A stretch of DNA of 13,034 nt, taken from the NCBI GenBank assembly GCA_900753685.1, contig CAAEAB010000099.1:1-13034 (forward strand). The letters are read 5' to 3'. The DNA is from Lachnospiraceae bacterium (GTDB taxonomy: Bacteria > Bacillota > Clostridia > Lachnospirales > Lachnospiraceae). This document shows, piece after piece, positions 7,478-13,034 of the stretch (position 1 is its first letter; each line of letters starts with the position of its first letter). Both the position numbers and the translations under genes were made by a program. The notes beneath the pieces were generated by a model. The model saw only the letters and a program-made list of their open reading frames with translations, was not told the DNA's origin and did no database searches.

Positions 7478-8584
7478 TCAGATCTTCAGCATATACAGGC
7501 TTTTACCCATCTGACGTATTCTTCCCTCCAACTCCAGCTTCAATAAAATCTGCCAGGTCTCTGCCGGCGAAAGCCGGCACTCAGCGGATATCCTGTCCAC
7601 GTCCTTTGGGTTTAAACTTAAACTAGAATACACCAATTGTTCTGAATTATCAAGTGAAAGTTTTGTTTTTTCAGCGACGCTTCTCTGATAATTCCTCGAA
7701 ATGACATAATCCTCTGCAATATCCTCCGGCCGAAAAACCAGCTTGGCCCCGCTCTGAATTAGTTGATGACATCCCTCGCTCAAGGAATCGTTAAACCGTC
7801 CAGGCAAGGCATAAATATTTTTTCCCTGTTCCAGTCCAGCCTCTGCCGTAATAAGTGAACCACTCCGTTCTCTGGCCTCAACAACAAAAACCCCGTCGGC
7901 AAGGCCACTGATAATCCGGTTCCTCATGGGAAAATGCCAGGCTTCCGGCTTGCTGTCCAAAAAATATTCACTTAAAATTCCGCCTCTCGTTTTCATCTGC
8001 TCAAATAAAGGGTAATTCTCTTTCGGGTAGCAAATATTCAAGCCGCAGCCTAATATCCCCCAAGTCGCCGCCATGCCGTCGCCACTCAGCGCTCCCCAAT
8101 GCGCCTCGCCATCCACTCCCCGTGCCAACCCGCTAATAATCCCTATGCCCATCTCCGATAATTTCCTGGCGAAATACCGTGCGGCGCTAAGGCCGTAGCC
8201 GCTGGCTTCCCTGGCTCCTACTATAGCAATCAACGGTTTTCCCAAATCCGGCAATCGTCCATAATAAAACAATCCGGCCGGCGCATCATAGATATGACGA
8301 AGCTTTTCCGGGTATTCTCTGTCAATCCGACAGACAAACTTTCCTCCAAGCTGTTCAAGTCGGCATATTTTTTCTTTTAAATCCTCTTCATCCTTTTCTT
8401 TCGGATCCAGAAGTTTTTCTCGAAGCTTCTCTTTAACTCCCGGGACCTGGATATATTGTGAGTTTCTTCCATAATAAATATTCTTCGCCGTTTTAAAATA
8501 TCCCAGTAATTTCTCAATAGAACGGATGCCAAGCCAGGGACGTGTGCAGAGCCAGAACCAACATTCCTTCTCCGTCAATCCCAT
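7478..8584 (-). CDS. dprA: DNA-processing protein DprA (Smf)
   Basis: 368 residues. Binds incoming single-stranded DNA during natural transformation and loads RecA on it. Domains: an N-terminal helix-hairpin/SAM-like part (1-75), the Rossmann-like DprA core (about 85-290) with GAREASGYG at 123-131, SGLARGVDGEAH at 151-162 and the run RNRIISGLADGVFVVEA (221-237) leading to SGSLITAEAGLEQGK, and a C-terminal winged helix (about 310-368). Its ATG lies inside the end of comM (ATGGGATTGA shared, 10 nt), with GGAGGTG just upstream, so translation is likely coupled to comM. Competence is not shown by this window; dprA is also kept in many species with no known transformation. Confidence 0.97.
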   Translation of the reverse strand: MGLTEKECWFWLCTRPWLGIRSIEKLLGYFKTAKNIYYGRNSQYIQVPGVKEKLREKLLDPKEKDEEDLKEKICRLEQLGGKFVCRIDREYPEKLRHIYDAPAGLFYYGRLPDLGKPLIAIVGAREASGYGLSAARYFARKLSEMGIGIISGLARGVDGEAHWGALSGDGMAATWGILGCGLNICYPKENYPLFEQMKTRGGILSEYFLDSKPEAWHFPMRNRIISGLADGVFVVEARERSGSLITAEAGLEQGKNIYALPGRFNDSLSEGCHQLIQSGAKLVFRPEDIAEDYVISRNYQRSVAEKTKLSLDNSEQLVYSSLSLNPKDVDRISAECRLSPAETWQILLKLELEGRIRQMGKSLYMLKI

Positions 8585-10185
8585 CCCCCACCTCCATAGG
8601 TTTCATCCGGCAGCCGGTAACAGACGGCCTCGGATACATGAGCTATACCGATATCCCTGCACGCCTCCAGATCGGCAATTGTCCGGGCAACCTTTAAAAT
8701 TTTTTGATACACTCTGGCCGACAAATGAAATTTATCATACACCTTTTCTAAAAAGCTCTGTGTCTCTCTGTCCAGCTTGCAAAATTTTTCAAGAACAGAG
8801 CCCTGCATTTCACTGTTATACCGAATCCCCATTCCCTGAAACCGCTCCGCCTGTATCTCATATATCCGCTCAATATTTTCCTGCATATGCCGACTGTCCA
8901 TAAACCTCCCTCCTCCTTCCTCGGCGCTGTTCCGAGACACGACCGCTCCCTCCCATGGACCGTCGCATACTTCGAAGGAGACTTTTGCCAATTGACTGTA
9001 ATCAACTCTCTGGACATGAACACATAAATCCAGCCGTTCCATCACCGGGCCACTGATTTTCCCCATATATTTCCGAATCTGCCCAGCTGTACAGCGACAT
9101 CGCCCTCTATCCGGATAATAACCACAGGGGCATGGATTCATAGCCGCCATAATTAACGGCTTTGCTGGAAAGGTATAATCCCCCCGCACACGATGAAGAT
9201 AAACCTCTCCAGACTCCAATGGCTGACGCAGTGATTCCACAGCGCTTCTTGAAAACTCTGCAAATTCATCCAGAAATAAAAGACCTTCGTGGGCCAGACT
9301 GATTTCTCCCGGGACAGGGACTGCTCCTCCTCCGATCAGCGCCTTGTCAGATACCGAGTGGTGAGGCCTTCGAAATGATCTCTTTATCATCAAACCGCCG
9401 CCCGGCTTCAACCTCCCGGCCGCGCTGTAAATCTTTGTCACCGTCACCTGTTCTTCAAAATCCATTTCTGGCAAAATATAGGGTATCCGTTCCGCTACCA
9501 TCGTCTTTCCACTGCCTGGCGGTCCGATCATCAGCATAGGGTGATGTCCCGCCACTCCGATCTGTACACAGCGTTTCACCGCTTCCTGTCCCCGTATATC
9601 TCCAAAATCCAAAGGATATTCTCCCCTGGCTCTGGCATCGGGTTCCCATTTCATTTCCGTCCGGCGCAGGCTTTCCTCACCAAGAAGGTGGGCGACAACC
9701 TCCGAAAAGGACGCCGCACCAAATACATGAATTTCCGACAGGATGGCTGCCTCCGCCGCATTCTCCACTGGCAAAAAACAATTGGAGAAGCCTTCCTCCA
9801 CGGCCTGACTGAGCATCGGTAAAATTCCTCTCACAGGAACCAGCAGGCCATTTAATGCCAGTTCTCCGATAAATATACTATTTTCAAGAAATTCCGGGGA
9901 TATGTGCTCGATACAGCTTAGAAGGGCCACTGCCACAGGCAGATCAAAGCCCGTTCCCGATTTTCGAAAATTGGCGGGGGCCAGATTAATTAAATAACGC
10001 TTTGGTGGCAATAGATAACCGGAATTTTTCATCGCTGTACGAATCCGCGCCCCCGACTCCCGGACCTGGGCAGAAATCTCCCCCACAATCTGAAACGACG
10101 GAAGACCGTTACTCATATCTGCCTCAACCCGGACGATCTTTCCCTGAATCCCTGTACAAAGCGCACTGTAGACTTTACAAAACAT
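8575..10185 (-). CDS. comM: YifB/ComM family Mg-chelatase-like AAA+ ATPase
   Basis: 536 residues, slightly longer than the usual ~505-515. In Vibrio and Haemophilus ComM is a hexameric branch-migration helicase that extends integration of transforming DNA. The N-terminal Lon-protease-like domain (about 1-165; GLPSFQIVGE, INLAPANFRKSGTGFDLPVA) is followed by the AAA+ core: Walker A GPPGSGKT at 221-228, Walker B LLFLDEF at 302-308, sensor-like MAAMNPCPCG, and a cysteine cluster C352/C354/C363/C365. GPVMERLDL holds the arginine-finger region. The C-terminal domain (SARVYQKILKVARTIADLE) is typical. The extra length seems to lie around residues 400-440, a glycine- and acidic-rich stretch. The start has AGGA about 9 nt upstream, and a hairpin covers that site. 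First gene of a comM-dprA-topA operon. Confidence 0.97.
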   Translation of the reverse strand: MFCKVYSALCTGIQGKIVRVEADMSNGLPSFQIVGEISAQVRESGARIRTAMKNSGYLLPPKRYLINLAPANFRKSGTGFDLPVAVALLSCIEHISPEFLENSIFIGELALNGLLVPVRGILPMLSQAVEEGFSNCFLPVENAAEAAILSEIHVFGAASFSEVVAHLLGEESLRRTEMKWEPDARARGEYPLDFGDIRGQEAVKRCVQIGVAGHHPMLMIGPPGSGKTMVAERIPYILPEMDFEEQVTVTKIYSAAGRLKPGGGLMIKRSFRRPHHSVSDKALIGGGAVPVPGEISLAHEGLLFLDEFAEFSRSAVESLRQPLESGEVYLHRVRGDYTFPAKPLIMAAMNPCPCGYYPDRGRCRCTAGQIRKYMGKISGPVMERLDLCVHVQRVDYSQLAKVSFEVCDGPWEGAVVSRNSAEEGGGRFMDSRHMQENIERIYEIQAERFQGMGIRYNSEMQGSVLEKFCKLDRETQSFLEKVYDKFHLSARVYQKILKVARTIADLEACRDIGIAHVSEAVCYRLPDETYGGGGWD

Positions 10186-10194
10186 GAATCTTTT

Positions 10195-10210
10195 CCTTTC
10201 TCTCGAAAGG
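10195..10210 (-). promoter_or_regulatory. GNRA-capped hairpin over the comM ribosome-binding site
   Basis: Minus strand CCTTTC-GAGA-GAAAGG: a perfect 6-bp stem closed by a GAGA (GNRA) tetraloop on a C-G pair. The 3' arm contributes the AAAGG of the only plausible comM Shine-Dalgarno, 10-15 nt before the ATG. In RNA it could lower initiation at the first gene of the operon. Confidence 0.5.
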
Positions 10211-10224
10211 CAATACCTGATTTT

Positions 10225-10253
10225 ACTTTAACAACTTTTCCTTTCCTTAGCAA
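10225..10253 (-). promoter_or_regulatory. Candidate promoter of comM-dprA-topA
   Basis: Minus strand: TTGCTA at 10248-10253, 17-bp spacer, TAAAGT at 10225-10230; each hexamer matches consensus at 4 of 6. It would start transcription near 10218, about 33 nt before comM, with the GNRA hairpin in the leader. It is the best placed candidate in the comM-dtd gap, but not strong. Confidence 0.35.
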
Positions 10254-10294
10254 TCGCAATTCATCTTCCTTTTTTGACATTTTTCGGCTTTCAT

Positions 10295-10323
10295 TTGACG
10301 CAGACCCACGCAGAAGATATAAT
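10295..10323 (+). promoter_or_regulatory. Sigma-A-type promoter of dtd
   Basis: -35 TTGACG at 10295-10300, 17-bp spacer, perfect -10 TATAAT at 10318-10323. Transcription would start near 10330, leaving a ~30-nt leader containing AAAGGAG (10345-10351) before the dtd ATG. The 173-bp gap between comM and dtd holds these divergent signals and a purine-rich stretch, nothing else I can name. Confidence 0.85.
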
Positions 10324-10358
10324 AAATCTAACACAACCATCAGGAAAGGAGTTCCATC

Positions 10359-10805
10359 ATGAAAGCAGTTATACAGAGGGTCAGCCGGGGCAAAGTAACG
10401 ATTGACGGAAAGATTCATGGAGAAATCGGAAAAGGCTTCGTAGTTCTTCTCGGAGTTGCTAGAGACGACACCTCAGAAGATATGGATTACCTTATCAAGA
10501 AAATTTCCGGCCTTCGTGTGTTTGAGGATCCAGAAGGAAAAATGAATCTTGCTCTCAGAGATGTCCAGGGTGAGCTTCTCATCATTTCCCAGTTTACTCT
10601 GTTTGCCAATACAAAAAAAGGCAACCGCCCAAGCTTTATCGACGCAGGTCTGCCTGAACCGTCCAAAGCTTTTTATTTGGCTTTTATTCAGGCATTCCGA
10701 AATCTCGGCTTTACTGTGGCTGAAGGTGAATTCGGCGCAGATATGGCCGTTGAACTAGTCAATGACGGTCCCGTCACCATTATTATTGATTCTAAAAATA
10801 AATAA
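10359..10805 (+). CDS. dtd: D-aminoacyl-tRNA deacylase Dtd
   Basis: 148 residues, the family length. A homodimeric RNA-based hydrolase that removes D-amino acids (and glycine mischarged on tRNA-Ala) from tRNA. Key motifs are all present: N-terminal MKAVIQRVSRGKVTIDG, SQFTLFA at 77-83, GNRPSF at 88-93, and the C-terminal GPVT at 137-140 carrying the Gly-cisPro pair that gives chiral rejection. AAAGGAG 7 nt before the ATG and the strong promoter upstream fix the start. It is the only rightward gene between comM and nrdR and appears monocistronic; relA, its frequent partner in Firmicutes, is not here. Confidence 0.97.
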   Translation: MKAVIQRVSRGKVTIDGKIHGEIGKGFVVLLGVARDDTSEDMDYLIKKISGLRVFEDPEGKMNLALRDVQGELLIISQFTLFANTKKGNRPSFIDAGLPEPSKAFYLAFIQAFRNLGFTVAEGEFGADMAVELVNDGPVTIIIDSKNK

Positions 10806-10832
10806 GGAGGAGCCACAACTGTGGGTCCTCCT
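10805..10832. terminator. Shared hairpin between convergent dtd and nrdR
   Basis: GGAGGA and CCAC pair with GTGG and TCCTCC across an AACT loop, with one G-G mismatch in the stem. On the minus strand it is followed by TTATTTATTTTT (within the dtd 3' end), making a good nrdR terminator. On the plus strand the tail is only CTAATCATAAAATTTATTT, so it should act less well for dtd. Confidence 0.75.
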
Positions 10833-10845
10833 CTAATCATAAAAT

Positions 10846-11295
10846 TTATTTAAGAATTTTCTGAATCTCATCCATAAAGGTGTTCACATCTTTAAACTCG
10901 CGGTATACAGAAGCAAACCGAACATAAGCCACCGCATCCAATTCTTTCAGATGATTCATGACAATTTCCCCGATATCCCGAGCGGCAATCTCCCGCTCTT
11001 CCCGATTAAATATTTCTGTTTCGATTTCATCGACCAGCTTATTGATCTGATCGGCTGAAATCGGACGTTTATGACACGAACGTAAAACTCCGGAAGCTAT
11101 CTTCTGCCGGTCATAAGGCTCCCTGTTATTATCCTTCTTAATCACAATCAAAGGAATTGTCTCGATTTTTTCATAGGTCGTAAACCGTTTTTTACACCCA
11201 TTACACTGTCTGCGCCGACGTATGGAATTCCCATCCTCTGCCGGGCGGGAATCAATAACCTTTGAGTCTGCCATACCACAAAATGGACATTTCAT
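10846..11295 (-). CDS. nrdR: Transcriptional repressor NrdR
   Basis: 149 residues, exactly family length. A zinc- and nucleotide-binding repressor that senses ATP/dATP and shuts off ribonucleotide reductase operons via paired NrdR boxes. The N-terminal zinc ribbon has C3/C6 (MKCPFCG) and C31/C34 (CNGCKKRF), with [16 protein letters not shown] between; the ATP-cone follows from about residue 47 to 137 ([20 protein letters not shown] onward). The open frame runs further upstream to 11451, but GAGGAGG at 11304-11310 sits 8-9 nt before ATG 11295, and the family always begins MxCPxC. Its own promoter lies immediately upstream. No nrd gene is visible in this window. Confidence 0.97.
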   Translation of the reverse strand: MKCPFCGMADSKVIDSRPAEDGNSIRRRRQCNGCKKRFTTYEKIETIPLIVIKKDNNREPYDRQKIASGVLRSCHKRPISADQINKLVDEIETEIFNREEREIAARDIGEIVMNHLKELDAVAYVRFASVYREFKDVNTFMDEIQKILK

Positions 11296-11305
11296 CTTTT
11301 TACCC

Positions 11306-11333
11306 TCCTCGATAAATTTATTATAATCGAGGA
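11306..11333. repeat. Inverted repeat enclosing the nrdR -10 box and Shine-Dalgarno
   Basis: Perfect 8-bp arms TCCTCGAT (11306-11313) and ATCGAGGA (11326-11333) separated by 12 bp that contain the TATAAT box. The arm nearest nrdR supplies the GAGGA of its ribosome site (minus strand). Either a protein operator over the promoter or an RNA stem in transcripts arriving from ylmC. Confidence 0.8.
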
Positions 11334-11348
11334 AATAAAAGGGGTCAA
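11320..11348 (-). promoter_or_regulatory. Sigma-A-type promoter of nrdR
   Basis: Minus strand: -35 TTGACC at 11343-11348, 17-bp spacer, perfect -10 TATAAT at 11320-11325. The predicted start near 11313 gives a leader of only about 18 nt, almost entirely the ribosome site. The 67-bp ylmC-nrdR gap is occupied by this promoter, a T-run and the inverted repeat. Confidence 0.85.
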
Positions 11349-11362
11349 TAAAAAAATACTTT

Positions 11363-11623
11363 TCAATCCTCGCAGCGGCGTATGATTTCCTCCATGCAAA
11401 CGTCCACCAGAATGATATCCGAACCAATCTGCCGGACGCATTTCCAGCCAATAATGTATTCCGTATCTCTGCCCAGAAGGCCGCACCACTTCCCTTGTCC
11501 GGGAATAATCAACTGACAGATACAGCCTGTTTTCGGATCGAATTCCACATCAGCCACAAAACCAATGCGCTGACAATCCCGCACGTTAATAACCTCCTTC
11601 TGGCGAAGTTCGCAAATACGCAT
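11363..11623 (-). CDS. ylmC: YlmC/YmxH-family PRC-barrel sporulation-associated protein
   Basis: 86 residues, one small PRC-barrel-like beta domain. The start [21 protein letters not shown] and the middle QLIIPGQ match the YlmC/YmxH pattern (MRxSELxxKEVINxxDGxxLG, then LIIPG). The biochemical role is unknown; the family is largely found in spore formers, and in Clostridia it often sits between sigG and nrdR. Here nrdR is next as expected, but ybaK, not sigG, lies upstream. Start: ATG 11623 with GGGGTG 4-5 nt upstream; an in-frame ATG at 11635 adds only MGCG and lacks a good ribosome site. It is unusually rich in cysteine: 8 in 86 residues (4, 17, 34, 36, 47, 62, 76, 84). Confidence 0.88.
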   Translation of the reverse strand: MRICELRQKEVINVRDCQRIGFVADVEFDPKTGCICQLIIPGQGKWCGLLGRDTEYIIGWKCVRQIGSDIILVDVCMEEIIRRCED

Positions 11624-11714
11624 ACCGCACCCCATAAAATACTTCTTATTTTATGTTATGCCGAAAGCCCTGACTGGTTCCCGCTCCCCGCTTTCCATGA
11701 CAGCATTCGTCCTT

Positions 11715-12209
11715 TTACTGGCAAACATCCGCATAAACCGCCTGAACAAAGTTCTTTAAATCCTCCGGATTCAGGATAATCTGCATTCCCCGCACGCCTC
11801 CGCTGACAGCAATCTCATCATAAAGAACGGCTGTTTCATCCATCCATGTGGGATATTTTTTCTTCATACCGACGGGGGAACAGCCGCCCCGTATATAGCC
11901 GGTCAGTCCAAGCAGCTCCTTGACGTGGGTCATTTCGATTTTTTTATCGCCGGCCGCCCTTGCCGCCTTTTTCAAATCCAGCTCCATAGTCACCGGAATA
12001 CAGAAAACCATAATTCCCTGTTTATCGCCGCGGACGACAAGCGTTTTAAAAATCTGATCCGCCGGCAGGCTGACCTGGGCGGCCACATGTTCTCCGCTCA
12101 AATGCTCCTCATCAAACTCATAGGTCTCTATCCGAAAGGATATGCCCGCCTGCTCCAAAAGCCGCATGGCATTGGTTTTATTCATATCGGCATCCTTTTT
12201 CTTCGCCAT
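11715..12209 (-). CDS. ybaK: Cys-tRNA(Pro) deacylase YbaK (EbsC type)
   Basis: 164 residues. A free-standing tRNA-editing hydrolase related to the ProRS INS domain; it removes cysteine wrongly attached to tRNA-Pro. Recognised by the conserved lysine in DQIFKTLVV (K55), by CIPVTMELDLKKAARAAG, and by GGCSPVGMKKKYPTW around 108-122. The start ATG 12209 has AAGGAG 8 nt upstream; a GTG three codons earlier lies within that ribosome site and is rejected. It is divergent from hisA with overlapping promoter signals. The 91-nt gap to ylmC has no clear terminator or promoter; a 6-bp GAAAGC/GCTTTC pair there lacks a T-tract. ybaK and ylmC could be one transcript. Confidence 0.93.
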   Translation of the reverse strand: MAKKKDADMNKTNAMRLLEQAGISFRIETYEFDEEHLSGEHVAAQVSLPADQIFKTLVVRGDKQGIMVFCIPVTMELDLKKAARAAGDKKIEMTHVKELLGLTGYIRGGCSPVGMKKKYPTWMDETAVLYDEIAVSGGVRGMQIILNPEDLKNFVQAVYADVCQ

Positions 12210-12236
12210 AATTATCACTCCTTACTTTCCTTTTTC

Positions 12237-12265
12237 TTGCAATATGGCTTAAATTATACTATAAT
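12237..12265 (+). promoter_or_regulatory. Promoter of hisA, with a minus-strand TATAAT back to back
   Basis: -35 TTGCAA at 12237-12242, 17-bp spacer, perfect -10 TATAAT at 12260-12265, start expected near 12272, leader about 24 nt ending in GAGGTG. On the opposite strand a second TATAAT (plus-strand ATTATA, 12253-12258) lies directly beside it and may serve ybaK, though its -35 (TGGAAT) is weak. Binding of polymerase to the two would be mutually exclusive. No T-box or other leader structure is visible before hisA. Confidence 0.7.
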
Positions 12266-12295
12266 TCTTCTCATAATTCCAGTGAGGTGTGTAAA

Positions 12296-13034
12296 ATGCA
12301 ATTCAGACCATGTATTGATATACATAACGGCAAAGTGAAACAGATTGTTGGCGGAAGCTTAAAAGACAGCGGAAATCAGGCCGAGGAAAATTTTGTCTCG
12401 GAGCAGGACGCATCCTGGTATGCCAGACAATATAAAAAAGATCATATCCGGGGCGGTCATATTATCCTTTTGAACCCGGAAGCCTCGGAATATTATGAAG
12501 CGGACGTAACCCAGGCCCTCGGCGCCCTTGCCGCCTATCCGGGCGGCCTGCAGATCGGCGGCGGCATTCATCCCGGAAATGCCCGACGCTTTCTAAATGC
12601 CGGCGCTTCCCATGTCATTGTAACTTCCTATGTTTTTAAAGACGGAAAAATTCACTTTGACCGTCTGAAGGCTCTGTCAGAGCTTATCGGCAGTCAACGT
12701 CTTGTTCTTGATCTGAGCTGCCGAAAAAAAGGCAGTGAATATTACATTGTCACCGACCGGTGGCAAAAATTTACGACCGAAAAAATGAATCTTGAAGCCT
12801 TAGAAATGCTGGCGCCCTACTGTGATGAATTTTTAATCCACGCGGTGGATGTGGAAGGAAAGGCTTCCGGAATCGAAAAGCCACTGGCCAGCCTTCTTGG
12901 AAATTTCACAGGCAGGGCAGTAACCTACGCCGGAGGCGTGGGTTCCTTTGAGGACCTCTCCACTTTAAAGATTTTAGGACAGAATCGCATCAATGTGACC
13001 ATTGGAAGCGCTCTGGATTTGTTCGGCGGTCCGA
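12296..13034 (+). CDS. hisA: ProFAR isomerase HisA of eukaryotic HIS6 type, partial at right edge
   Basis: Fourth step of histidine synthesis: Amadori isomerisation of ProFAR to PRFAR, in a TIM-barrel enzyme. 246 codons are visible, open at the right edge; the family is about 260 residues, so nearly all is here. The protein starts MQFRPCIDIHNGKVKQIVGG and has ENFVSEQ, LQIGGGI (85-91), VIVTSYVFKDG, VLDLSCRK (137-144), EFLIHAVDVEG (178-188), VTYAGGVGS and IGSALDLFGG. These match yeast/plant HIS6, not the common bacterial HisA (MxIIPAIDLxxGKxVRL). D8 and D139 are the likely acid-base pair. GAGGTG lies 6 nt before the ATG and a good promoter upstream. No other his gene is in view, so whether it heads a his operon lies beyond the window. 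Confidence 0.93.
   Translation, partial: MQFRPCIDIHNGKVKQIVGGSLKDSGNQAEENFVSEQDASWYARQYKKDHIRGGHIILLNPEASEYYEADVTQALGALAAYPGGLQIGGGIHPGNARRFLNAGASHVIVTSYVFKDGKIHFDRLKALSELIGSQRLVLDLSCRKKGSEYYIVTDRWQKFTTEKMNLEALEMLAPYCDEFLIHAVDVEGKASGIEKPLASLLGNFTGRAVTYAGGVGSFEDLSTLKILGQNRINVTIGSALDLFGGP

Noticed and set aside
8575..10185. A magnesium chelatase subunit for tetrapyrrole synthesis
   Set aside because: The Lon-like N-domain, the NPCPCG cysteine cluster and the dprA neighbour identify YifB/ComM, not BchI/ChlI.
10113..10418. 101-codon minus-strand frame crossing the dtd promoter
   Set aside because: It overlaps the starts of both comM and dtd in the wrong frame and would cover two divergent promoters; no family resemblance.
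11296..11451. N-terminal extension of nrdR by 52 codons
   Set aside because: The extension runs through the 3' end of ylmC and the nrdR promoter; GAGGAGG and the MKCPFCG start fix ATG 11295.
11636..11714. Possible terminator between ybaK and ylmC
   Set aside because: A GAAAGC/GCTTTC pair with a 21-nt loop exists but no T-tract follows, and the loop is G-rich without further pairing.
12359..12571. 70-codon minus-strand frame inside hisA
   Set aside because: It is antisense to a well-conserved TIM-barrel gene and has no ribosome site.
1..13034. A defence island, toxin-antitoxin pair, prophage, CRISPR array or other accessory system
   Set aside because: Nearly every gene is a recognisable core gene, spacing is tight, and I found no array of repeats, integrase, transposase or small overlapping gene pair; the 95-residue unknown gene has no partner of that kind.

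Overview
The window looks like ordinary chromosome from a Gram-positive, low-to-medium GC Firmicute, most likely a Lachnospiraceae-type Clostridia. This rests on the protein flavour (purC/purF/purB style, a DUF5721-like protein, a YlmC/YmxH-type PRC-barrel protein beside nrdR), AGGAGG-type ribosome sites, and promoters with 17-bp spacers and near-consensus -10 boxes. No rRNA, tRNA, insertion sequence, phage gene or CRISPR array is visible. The assignment is by recognition, not by a search.

Layout. Positions 1-4066 hold a leftward operon, purC -> purF -> purB -> DUF5721-like gene (cut by the left edge), driven by a good promoter just upstream of purC. It supplies the first step (PurF), the SAICAR step (PurC) and the two lyase steps (PurB) of IMP/AMP synthesis. 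Positions 4110-4951 hold a leftward ZIP-family metal transporter gene with a long inverted repeat in its leader. Positions 4989-5276 hold a small unrecognised gene lying beyond the strong topA terminator. Positions 5351-10185 hold a leftward DNA-processing operon, comM (yifB) -> dprA -> topA: a Mg-chelatase-like AAA+ helicase, the RecA loader for incoming ssDNA, and topoisomerase I. comM and dprA overlap by 10 nt.

Positions 10186-10358 are a divergent promoter region between comM and the rightward dtd (D-aminoacyl-tRNA deacylase). dtd converges on nrdR across a shared hairpin. nrdR (NTP/dNTP-sensing repressor of ribonucleotide reductase genes) is read leftward, preceded by ylmC, preceded by ybaK (Cys-tRNA(Pro) deacylase). 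ybaK is divergent from a rightward hisA that runs off the right edge. Two tRNA-editing hydrolases (dtd, ybaK) therefore lie within about 1.9 kb, but not in one operon.

Most of the content is housekeeping. I do not see a new multi-gene system. The most interesting points are: (i) hisA is of the eukaryotic HIS6 type and PurB closely resembles animal adenylosuccinate lyase; (ii) the nrdR promoter is nested in an inverted repeat whose downstream arm contains the nrdR Shine-Dalgarno, so read-through and promoter-proximal transcripts should differ in translation; (iii) a large unexplained inverted repeat precedes the ZIP gene; (iv) a GNRA-capped hairpin covers the comM ribosome site; (v) an uncharacterised 95-residue protein follows topA.
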